Assembly (NCBI RefSeq): GCF_000346465.2
Contig: NC_034009.1
Span: 41,611,897 to 41,675,896, forward strand
DNA: 64,000 nt
Source of the DNA: Prunus persica
Lineage: Eukaryota > Streptophyta > Magnoliopsida > Rosales > Rosaceae
Reading direction: 5' to 3'
The translations under genes were made by a program, and so were the position numbers. The notes below the pieces were generated by a model. It was not told where the DNA came from and did no database searches. It was given only the letters and a program-made list of their open reading frames with translations. Shown in pieces: positions 53,720 to 64,000 of this stretch; within the stretch, counting starts at the first letter, position 1; each line of letters begins with the position of its first letter.

Positions 53720-54165
53720 TTGAACATTCAGATGTGTTCATGAGCATCTAATTTTAGGCCTTTTTCACAAGGTAGTTGCAATTTTAAATTAAAAGTTATC
53801 CAATCAATTTCATTATATTTAAAACAAAAACAAAAACAAAAAAGAAAAGAAAGAAGTTTCCAATACATAAGAAAAGTACCCAAACGCCAGCGCAATTGCC
53901 AAAGTCCCAAGTCAAAGACGTGAAAGCCATTAACCATCCCCCGTCAAACATCCAAACACCCCCGCCACTCACTAACCACTCCCTCCCCAACACGCGTCCC
54001 CAGACGCGTTTCCCACGTGTCGCTCTCCCACCACCCAGCCGGCGGTCTTCTCCACCTTAATCCCTCCTCCTCCCCGCACCCAATCCCACCCCATCCTCAA
54101 GAGAGAGAAAGTCACAACTCATCACAGACACAGTGGCCCAACCGCCTCATATTTTTTTAAAACAA

Positions 54166-54208
<43 letters not shown>
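54166..54208 (+). repeat. (GA)n microsatellite in the ORP 5' region
   Basis: A nearly pure GA run of about 43 bp lies around 290 bp before the ORP start codon, in the promoter or the 5' UTR. Confidence 0.9.
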
Positions 54209-54210
<2 letters not shown>

Positions 54211-54378
54211 GTTTGTATTGACCGCTCCGTCACCGTCGCTCCCTCCGAAACCCCAACTCCTTCCTCTTTATAACCGTTTCTCCCATTTTCACGCGGAACT
54301 CGCTTTATCCGTTTCGCTCTCTCTCCTCAATCCCAATTCCCAACGCAAATTGCTGAAAATTAAAAATTAAAAATCTAA

Positions 54379-54492
54379 ATGAAACCCCTAACACTAATCC
54401 CAACCGCAACCGTAACCGCCGCCGTTCTCTGCCGCCACGTCAGCACCACGGCCCGAGCCCAATTTCAGCATCCCCCAACTCTTTCCGTATAA
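54379..54492 (+). promoter_or_regulatory. upstream ORF (37 aa) of the ORP gene
   Basis: An ATG at 54379 opens a 37-codon frame starting MKPLTLIPTATVTAAVLCRH. It ends with TAA at 54490-54492, only 6 nt before the ORP ATG at 54499. If it is in the transcript, it would make ORP translation depend on leaky scanning or reinitiation. The peptide has no known family. Confidence 0.5.
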
Positions 54493-54498
54493 TTCCAT

Positions 54499-57400
54499 AT
54501 GCATCCCTTCTGCTGCGTCTCCACGCTCTCCGATCACTCCTCGGACCTCCACATGTCCTCCTTCGGCTCCAGATCCGACACGCACATCCGCCCCGCGAAA
54601 CTCGACCCGAATAGCAATCATAGCAACAGCTTCAGCCATTCCAGCGCCGACTACGGCCGCCTCAGCCAGCGGACCACCGCGGCAGCGGCCGCGGCAGCCG
54701 TCGCAGCCGCAGAGGTTGTGGCTCGGCCGCCCTCGGCTCGGGAGCAGCCGGTAGACGTCAAGATAAACGACATCGTCGGGAATGGCGTTTCAGGGATTCT
54801 GTACAAGTGGGTGAATTACGGCAAAGGGTGGCGGCCGAGGTGGTTCGTGTTGCAGGATGGAGTGTTGTCGTATTATAAGATTCACGGCCCCGATAGGATA
54901 GTCGTTAGCGTTGAGACCGAGAAAGGCTCGAAAGTCATCGGCGAAGAATCGATGCGGAGGATTTCGAGGCACAGGAGGAATGGCACTCCTCACCAGCTTC
55001 GTCGCAAGCCCTTCGGCGAAGTCCATCTCAAGGTTCTCAGCTTCTCTTGATTTTCATTTTCATTTCTTGGCTTCAAAATTTTCATTTCTGTTTATACGTT
55101 TTGATTCATTTCTTCGTCGATTATCAAGAATTAGAAGTATATGATTTCTCTCTATTTAAATCTTGTTTTCATTTCGTTTCCTATTTTAATTTTAATCGGA
55201 ATTCTAAAGTGATCGGCATTTTCCTCGTTGGTCGTATATTTTTAAAAATTTAAAAATAAAAAAAAAGTATTTGATTAGATGAGATTTTAATGTGATTAAA
55301 TTCTGCTCAATTTTGTTTTATTTTATTATTTGTGGTTGATTCTAATCTAATTTTGTGATTTGATGAACTCATTCACAGGTTTCGAGCATCCGCGAAAGCA
55401 AATCAGATGATAAGAGATTCTCGATCTTCACAGGCACCAAGAGGCTGCATTTGAGGGCAGAGTCGCGAGAAGATCGATACGCGTGGGTGGAAGCATTGCA
55501 GGCTGTGAAAGACATGTTCCCGCGGATTTCTAACAGCGAGTTGATGGCTCCGGTGGACAATGTCGCCGTTTCAACCGAGAAACTTAGGCAGCGACTTGTG
55601 GAAGAAGGTGTGAGGGATGCAGCCATTCAGGACAGTGAACAGATAATGAAGACTGAGTTTGCAGCGCTACAGAACCAGCTCCTACTGCTCAAGCAAAAGC
55701 AGTGGCTCTTAATCGACACGCTGCGACAGTTAGAGGTATGGAAACCTTATGCCCATTGAAATTCGGAGTCTTCTTCTTTGGTTTCCTACCATGCAGAAAT
55801 CCTTTTTTTTTCCCTTCAAATCACCAAGTAAATTGCTAGGAGGCTGTTGGCGTAGTGTGTTTCAGCTTTGTGGAGTAGTCATTTGTTGTGATTCGTTTGT
55901 GCAGAATGGGAGATAGAGGCTATTTTTCTTTCTCAAAATTTTGTAAATTTTGTAAATATAATCAATCTTATTAATTGTGTTTTTGTTGTCTTTTGGCTTG
56001 AGTGATGTGAGTGTTAATCGAAGGACATTATTTAGTATCAGTGCCATAATTTAAAGGAATCATGGCAAGGTCACTACACCAGAAGATGACATTGATACTG
56101 TAGAAACCAGATCACTCTTGTTTAGTTTCTGTCCGTACTATTATGAAAAATTTAAAAACTGTCCAAATGACTAAAAGTCGGTCAATTCTAATTAAATATT
56201 TTCTAGGTTGTTTGTCTGCAAATCGACGTGGGCTGAGAGTCTTTAGTATAGACCTGTGGTTTTCTCTCTGGGATTTTCTTGTGGCATGGGTAATGCGATA
56301 TCTGTTCAAGGACTGATGAGTTATTTTAAACAGGTCGAAGTAGTATCCTTCCACAGTTCCAGTAATATTAGGATGTTTATTGGTTTTTGAAGGCTAAATG
56401 TCGAGTGTTTAAATGACGCCACATCAACTTTATGGTGGTGGTTGTTAGTTCTTTTCAGATTGCTGAAAAGCACTAACTTTAATGAGTGTTGAAGAGTTAT
56501 TTCATTTAGGGCAATCTGAATATTATTTGGCATCCATGTTTTCTTGTTTTGACAAGTGATATCTTGTAGTATTGTCTTTGTATGAAGCATGGTCTCTCGT
56601 AGATTTATGCTACATCCTGTTTCTTTGGTGGTCTATGTTTTGGAATAAGCTGATTTCATTGAAAAACAGGAGTTGATGATCTATATATGCATCTGGGTCA
56701 TATTAATTTGGTGTATTGAAAGACCACTTCTCTGTATGGGGTTTCTACCAGGAAACATATTGTAGTTGCATTTTCAAATTTCACCTGTCTTTTTTTAAGA
56801 GTAATCTGTGGTAACACTTGACAAGTAAGCCAGTCACCATTTCTGTTTCTTCTTACGACTTTCATAGCCATTTCGTTACCTTCTTGACTGTTTACCTAAT
56901 AGCTTTGTTGAGGTCAAGACTGACTAATGTTCCTGATTGAGTGTGAGGCTTCACTTCATCTAACGTCAACATGTTTGAGGATTAAAAAGTACTTTCATCA
57001 AATCGAAAATGCCTTAGAAGACTAACCTACTTTCCCCATACCCCACTTTCACAATATTAGCACCTGTAAAACTACCCCACTTACTCTTTAAAAAAGGCAT
57101 ATATCATTGAATGTCGGATCGATCTTACACACATACGCCAGTATATCATTGAATGAGAAAAGTAAAGAAAAATGTCCTCATTACCTAAAAGAAAGAGAGG
57201 CGTGCTAATGACATTTTAATAGATGCCAAAAAAGGGACACTGGATAATTGTACAATGCTGCTCATCTCACTCATGTATATAAGCGTTTTTTTAATGAGGT
57301 ATCTTTTGTTCATACAAAGGTTGCTTCCTTAAGAGTTTTAACTTCTGGTGAGGGGATTTTATTCCTCATTTACTTATTTGTTTCTTGCTAATAAAATGGC

Positions 57401-60400
57401 TATTTATACTGTATTGTGTAGACAGAAAAGGTAGATTTGGAGAATACAGTGGTTGATGAGAGCCGTCAGTTGAAAGATGGTGGGGCTTCTGCTAGATCAA
57501 GGCAAGACAAATTCAGTGGTAAGCATTGAGGTAGAAGTTTAACAACATGTATTTCTTGTTTCCTGTAACAAGTTATATATGTTACTTAAATTGCCTTTCT
57601 TCCAACCTCTCTTTGCATTTGTAATATTAGAATGTGCCGGACTCTGTGCCATGTGAAATGATGTGTTCTAATATATTCTCTAGGTTTTACGTCATGCTTC
57701 CTTATGCTAATTTAATCCTGCATTGGTATTAATTTTTCAGAAGGAAGTGCAACTGACTCTGACGAGGATAATGGAAGAGTTGATGATGCTGCAGAGGAAG
57801 AAACAGATGAAGAGGACAATGCTTTCTTTGATACTCGTGATTTTCTTTCATCAAGTTCTTTCAAAAGTAATGGGTCCGAATATCGGATGTCATCTGTCTC
57901 TTCAGATGATGAAGGGATAAATGCCATTGAATCAGAAGATGGTATCGATCCATCCATGAGATCAGTTGGAGCTAACTTTCCTTTCATCAAGCGGCGTAAG
58001 AAATTGCCTGACCCTGTTGAAAAAGAGAAGAGTGTTAGTCTTTGGTCAATGATTAAGGATAACATTGGGAAGGATCTCACAAAAATCTGTCTTCCTGTAT
58101 ACTTTAATGAGCCTCTGTCTACTCTACAAAAAGGTTTTGAGGATTTGGAATACTCATACCTCCTTGATCGAGCTTATGAATGGGGTAAAAGGGTAAGACC
58201 TCAAAGCCATCCGCATTGCAATGCTAGTCTCCTCCCAACAATAGCTTTCTTAAATGTGTTAGATTAGCACAGTGCTCTCTTAACTTATTTTTGGCTTTCC
58301 TTGAAGCCTTGCAGGGTAATAGTCTTATGAGGATTCTTAATGTGGCTGCTTTTGCGGTTTCTGGATATGCATCAACTGAAGGAAGGATTTGCAAGCCATT
58401 CAATCCATTATTGGGGGAAACATTTGAGGCTGACTATCCAGACAAAGGCCTCCGGTTTTTCTCAGAGAAGGTATGAAAAAGTCTTAGACCTGAACTTGCA
58501 AGTTATCTTATCACAATCAATCTCATATACTATTCTCGTGTAGACCTGTTCTGTTTGAATATATTTACGTTGTGAGAATTAGGCCACATGATGCTGTCCT
58601 ATTGAGGTGGACAAGATTAATATATTCAGCTGAGTGGTGCATTTATCAAGTATTTCATACTAAAATACGCTTGGATTGTGACACCCAAACATGATCGTAA
58701 AGAATCTTACTTGGTCAATGAGAACATTGAATCTTGAAGTTAACATCACCATTTGATCAATGATGAACAATTTTTAACTTTTGATATGCAGTTGTGGGAA
58801 GAGAAAAGTATTGTCACCCAGGGAAGCTAGTTTCAGATTTTAAAAAAACGTTTAAGTTGATTTTGATTCAATATAAATCAAAACATCTATTTATTGAGAT
58901 TTGAAAGTTTGAAACTCCCCAGACAGCCTGAATTCTGAATAGGTAATCTGATAAATGAGAAAGGTATAATGTATCGGAAAGAAATGAGCCTTGTTTGAGC
59001 AGAGAGGTGAAGTAACTATAAGGGGGTGGGGGAGATATTTGTGGTAGTCCCTATAAAAATAAATAAATTAGGCATCCCTTTTAAAATTCCCATTATTGTT
59101 CTTTTTCTACTATGTATCAAATAGTAAAGGTTCTTATATTTTGGGTGTCAGGTTAGTCATCACCCCATGATAATTGCTTGCCACTGTGAGGGTAAAGGAT
59201 GGAAATTCTGGGGAGACAGCAATTTGAAGAGTAAATTCTGGGGTCGCTCGATTCAGCTTGATCCTGTTGGTGTTCTGACCTTGGAATTTGATGATGGGGA
59301 AGTTCTTCAATGGAGTAAAGTATGTACCCCAGCAACTCAGGGATTGTGTTCGTTATTTTCTAAGTTCATGTCTAAAAGTGAACTCTTTTTGGCCAGGTTA
59401 CGACATCCATTTACAACCTCATTTTGGGAAAGCTGTACTGTGATCACTATGGTACGATGCGAATACAGGGAAAGCATGAGTATTCATGTAAGCTGAAATT
59501 TAAGGAGCAGTCTATCATTGACCGAAATCCTCACCAGGTACTTTTTTCTTTTTCAATTGTATTTCATTTAAGTTGATCACGCCAGCATGTTATTAATTGA
59601 AGCAGGAAAAAATTTTGCTTCTAGCTTTTGCCAGTATTTCAGACAACTTTGAATCTGCAGATAGAATATGATTACTAAATGGTTTTGATATATAATTTTT
59701 TTTTAGGAGAGGCTTTGTTATATAACTATCGAGTCAGCAGCCAGTTTACATAGACTAATGTTGGTGGTGGTTGTGTTTCTGTAAATTTATTTCAAAATTT
59801 AAGTTAAACTTAAATTGGGTTTTAGAAGGCTGTAATTTTTCAAAGTAGAGAACAATGGTGTGTGATATTATGATTTTATGCTGGGGGAACTGAAGAAACA
59901 AATGATAAGAAACACAGTCAGCAATTTGTGAAAGCGAACTTAAGTTTCAGTATATGCCCAATTTGGTAACTGAGAACTCCTTTATTCAGAAAGGAGAAAT
60001 GACTGAAGGGTTGCCTTGTGAGTTTTATCAGACAGTCCTGTCTTTTCTTTTTCCTTATCAGGTTGGGAAAAAAGTGTGGACATTTTGCAGTTCACCTCAT
60101 TTTACCACCTTTCTTCATACAGAAATACTTCTGATGTTTTTGAAAATGTTTAGGAAATTAAAGGAAAAAGACATGAATCTTTTATAAAAAAGAATGGAAC
60201 ATCTTGACCAAAAAAAAAAAAGAATGCGACATGAAATCTTCTAACTACTTGTATGTTTTCCGCTTTTCTCCATTAGGTACATGGTATAGTTCAGGATAGG
60301 AATGGGAAAACGGTAGCAACAATGTTTGGAAAATGGGATGAGAGCATGCACTACGTGAATGGAGACTGTTCAGGGAAGGGAAAAGGATCTGATTCTTTAT

Positions 60401-61101
60401 CTGAAGCCTGCCTGCTCTGGAAGAGGAGCAAGCCACCCAAGTTTCCAACCAGATATAACTTAACACGCTTTGCCATCACAATGAATGAACTCACCCCTGG
60501 ACTTAAGGTAATTATTTTGATGAGTGTGTTCCTTAGTTTGATCTATCTTGTGTAGATGGTGGTGGTACGGAAAGTACGGTTTGAAACGATGACTGCTAGC
60601 AGTTTATGATTCTTCAAGTTTAATGACATGCAGGAGAAGTTGCCCCCAACAGATTCAAGGCTCAGACCCGATCAAAGGTATCTGGAAAATGGGGAGTATG
60701 AAATGGCAAATGCTGAGAAGTTGAGGCTAGAGCAGAGGCAACGGCAGGTAATATTGCATTTTCGAATATACAAGTATCAACATTTTTTTTGTAGTTGTGT
60801 TTTGCATCTTTTCCATGTCATTAACTCACATATAAGCACCTGCAAACTATTACGAGTCAGTTTAAGCTTCTTGTAACAACGGTATTTAATGGTTTGTTGT
60901 AATTGACGGAATGCTGCTTTGATCGGGATTCAGGCTCGAAAGATGCAAGAGCAGGGTTGGAGGCCGCAGTGGTTTGCAAAGGATAAAGGAAGCGACACAT
61001 ACCAGTACATCGGTGGATATTGGGAGGCAAGAGAAAAAGGACGTTGGGATTCATGTCCTGACATTTTTGGCCAAGTCCCTTGTGAACCGCTACTTGAGTA
61101 A
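54499..61101 (+). CDS. oxysterol-binding protein-related protein, ORP1 type
   Basis: Lipid-transfer protein, probably exchanging sterol or phosphoinositide at membrane contact sites. Exons are 54499-55032, 55379-55735, 57422-57518, 57741-58192, 58315-58470, 59152-59319, 59397-59537, 60277-60507, 60634-60747 and 60934-61101, giving 805 aa. The N-terminus [13 protein letters not shown] is followed by a poly-Ala run. A PH domain runs from about 95 to 225 ([20 protein letters not shown] through [16 protein letters not shown]). A coiled coil lies near 250-310. An acidic tract then leads to [12 protein letters not shown] (about 352-363), an FFAT-like VAP-binding motif. The ORD follows (about 425-760) with its signature EKVSHHPM at 531-538, then [20 protein letters not shown]. 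The signature differs from the classical EQVSHHPP. Length and order fit Arabidopsis ORP1A-1D; ORP1C is my best guess. Confidence 0.92.
55736..57421 (+). other. 1.7-kb intron 2 of the ORP gene
   Basis: The intron separates the PH and coiled-coil exons from the acidic-linker exons. Short open frames within it are not protein-like. No transposon boundary was found. Confidence 0.6.
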
Positions 61102-64000
61102 AAAGTTACATTGCCCTTGTGGTTTATTAATTCTTTTTTCATTTTTTTTACTCAATGGGGTGGTGAATACTGCTGATTGATTGCAAGCAGGTAAAAAAGG
61201 GTCCCCCATGATCTGCATATAAAGTATATTGAATGAAAGGTCTTGCCAGTCAATAAAATGAAATTCTTTCACATTGTCTCGTTTTTATAGGATTTGAGTT
61301 GGGTTAAGTTGAGAGTTGGTGGTTTCTTCCTAGCAATCAAGTAAATCCGAAACCAAAACATAAAGATCTCTTTCATATGGGCTTTGGTATGGCAGTCCCC
61401 AGTCTGATCCTCGTAGGAGTCCCAAATAGGGTTATTGGTTGGGTTTGGGCTTTGAATTTGCAATGGACAACCAGAATCTTTAACAACAAATGATGTGGAA
61501 TAAATCTTGTTAAAAACAAGGGGGGAGTGAGATTCCAACTTAAGATCTCTTCTAACGTTAAGGAGAGATCTAGTATTAGATCAAAAGCTAGTTTGATTCT
61601 ATGAATCTTGTTTTGAGTTTTGACAAGTGCATATAAAACCGCCCCTAAAATGTACTCGAAAGTAACCAAAAAGATACCAACAAAGTAAATTTCTATAATT
61701 GGATGAACGGATTCACTATTAAATCGAGGGTTCTATTATGATTTAGATTTATCGTAAATCGTTAGGACATTTTATTAAGGGTTAGATTTATCATAAGCCA
61801 TTAAGACTACATATCTTATTGAATGAGAGTTCAAACCATAGATGTACTCGTATATTAGATTATGTATAATGTCGTGAACTACGTAATAAAATAAGGTAAT
61901 AATGTGCAGACACATCATATTCAACTCACGTTTAGACAGGTTGGCTTGGATCCAATTATATCAACAAACTCACATACTTTCTGTCTACTATTCAGTTGAT
62001 TCTATTATCCTTCAACTGTCCTCCCATAAATGGTCGGTTTCTTCAATCTACTTTCAAGTTTTGTAGCTCAAAATACCTACTATTAGAGCTACTACAAAAT
62101 CATCAAATCTTGTATGGGTCCTTAGAGTTAGACCCACCTGTATTTTCAACGAAAAATGGAGCAGTTTTTATTTGTTTAGTTTCATGCATTCTTTATTCTT
62201 ACTTCTCTACTCACTTGACATGCATCGTGTTAGGAGTTACGTAGAAACGAGGGGTTCATGCTCATGAGGCAACAAAGTTTTTCTCGAGTAAACGGGAAAA
62301 CAAAAACTTGAATTTGAAAGCTCTTTCAATTTTGAAAAGAAAAATATAAGCAAATTAAGTGTTAATTTATTATATAATAATCATTAATAACGTCTGCTCA
62401 TGCACTTGAAGTTCTATCTTCGATTCGTCAATTTATAAATAAAATATGAAAAAAGATTGATCTTCAACGTCATTCAAGTTATACTCTTATAATCTGACAG
62501 TAGGAGATACTCACCGTATGGGTAATGGATGGATGGACGGGTGACCCATCGCATCGTAACTCTAAATCCCCATAGCCAGCAGCTTTCTCTTCTCACTTAG
62601 CCATCCAATCAATCCTGACCGTTCAAATTTCATTTGACTGCGAAGATAAAAATTTGGACAGGGACCCCCCATCTGTACCAACCGCCCTGTCACCAGCCCA
62701 ACAACAAACAAACCAAAACCCCAGTCTGATTCACAATGCCCCACAGTTCATTTTTGTTTGCTGTGAAGACAAAAGAAGACGTATCAGATTGGGAATTAAT
62801 TAATTTTAAATTAAATTTTTAGAAACAAAAAAATGGTTTTGGAGTGATCAGTGTAGGTTTTTTTCAACATAGTTTTCAAAACCCTTCCACCCGGCAGAAT
62901 CTTGGGCTCTCTTTTATTGCATTGTGAAATCGCTGCCCTCTGCTGCAGATGATGCAAACGAGGCCGTTTTTTGTCATGTCATGTCATATTTTTTTATCAT
63001 CAAAATACTTTCAAGACGTTACTTGTTTTGTTTATTTGACATGAGATGAGATTGAGCTGCAGCTGCTGCTCTCTGCTTTTCTTTCTTGTAAGTTGTGACT
63101 ATTTTTGATTCACTCTTTGGCTCGTTGGGTTTTTCAGCTTCTTCAGCTTCCTTTGATCCAATCTTCAATTACCGGCCAACATTCTTGCCTGCATAACATG
63201 CACAACAATGCATAAGATAATCTTCTCCTGCGTGAGAGTTTTGATGTAAATCAATAGATTGTCAATTTAAACTAAAGATTCAAACCATGAATCATTCAAA
63301 TTAGTATTGTAATAACATAACATCTCAAACGATGAATTATTCAAATCAGAAGTTCTAGTTTCACGAGTTATTTTTACATAATAGTACTGCACCTATTTCG
63401 TATAAATATACATCTCTTTTCACTTCTGAACGTAAAAACTGACAAATTCTATGGTTGCTTAAGTTTTCAAATTTTGTGATTACATAAATCAATGGATAGA
63501 CCAACATTCAAACACTTGTACTATAGTGAAAATCAACATTAATTTAATGATAACAAAATCTATCGATGATAGTGATTATGAAAATCCTTCAGTACGTACT
63601 CACACAATAAATCCTTTTTGTTTTACATACCCATATTTGGGGCTTCTGTTCTCAAACCCCACAAAACGTCCAGCGCAAGTGCAATGAAAGGTGAGTGTTT
63701 GGGATCATTGAACAAAAGAAAACTGTACAACTCCCCACCAACAGAAAAACCTTTATGAAACGCTTGTGCACAGCACTGTTTATGTCAAATAGAAAAGTTA
63801 TTACCTCAATAATTTATCAACATTTTTAAATACCAAATTAGAATAGGTGTAAAGAGTGACTTTCTACTAAGCACTGAGTTGTCTGCCAGAGTTTTACCTC
63901 AATAATGCCACCATTGATTTAGTTACAAGACAAAATATTCCAACTGAGGATGAGGAAGGCTGCTAGGGTTTTGCTTGTTCTTGCTTATTTTCATTTAGAT
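61102..64000. other. ORP 3' flank and intergenic DNA to the window end
   Basis: The first 170 bp or so are probably the ORP 3' UTR, with an AATAAAATG signal-like sequence near 61253-61261. Beyond that no frame is protein-like. The less AT-rich block 62520-63180 could belong to the promoter of a gene outside the window. No gene is called. Confidence 0.4.

Overview
The window is nuclear DNA of a flowering plant. It is AT-rich, with GT-AG introns of 80 to 1,700 bp, long intergenic stretches full of small transposons, and protein families that are plant-specific in form (plant MPS1, ASHR1, PPR E-class, plant ORP1-type). The proteins look eudicot. A woody Rosaceae species would fit, but that is an impression and not something the sequence proves.

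Layout, left to right. UFM1 (1415-3219, +, 4 exons) is followed by a repeat-rich block of about 11 kb. That block holds two reverse-orientation retroposons with target-site duplications (3884-4537, 6733-7071). It also holds a young non-autonomous LTR retrotransposon (7115-10094) that has captured a piece of an R2R3-MYB gene, and two minus-strand Helitrons (12499-12785, 13507-13950). Next come a GDP-fucose O-fucosyltransferase-family gene (14789-18820, +, 10 exons) and an intronless E-class PPR gene (19963-22044, +). A gap with a 9-bp-TSD Mutator-type foldback element (23945-24517) leads to a C2H2 zinc-finger protein with a PARP-like C-terminal region (27222-25463, -, 2 exons). The spindle-checkpoint kinase MPS1 (29809-35091, +, 6 exons) follows. 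The SET/MYND methyltransferase ASHR1 (40132-35804, -, 14 exons) and biotin-protein ligase HCS1 (40392-45028, +, 10 exons) are head to head, 259 bp apart. A gene-poor 9.5 kb stretch contains several MITEs and a hAT element (52699-53197). An oxysterol-binding-protein-related protein (ORP1 type, 54499-61101, +, 10 exons) is preceded by a 37-codon uORF. The last 2.9 kb has no gene I can support.

The genes are ordinary single-copy-style housekeeping genes: protein modification by UFM1, biotinylation, methylation and fucosylation; organelle RNA processing; mitosis; and lipid transfer. They do not form a pathway. All multi-exon models were built by hand from splice sites and close in frame from ATG to stop: 98, 577, 436, 854, 480, 365 and 805 aa, plus the 693-aa PPR ORF.

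The most unusual object is the 2.98-kb LTR element. Its two 164-bp LTRs differ at one base by eye and are flanked by a TGATA duplication. It has no gag or pol, carries a tandem array of about 198-bp units and a tandem block of hairpins, and holds an antisense frameshifted MYB fragment. No complete new defence-like or enzymatic system was seen.
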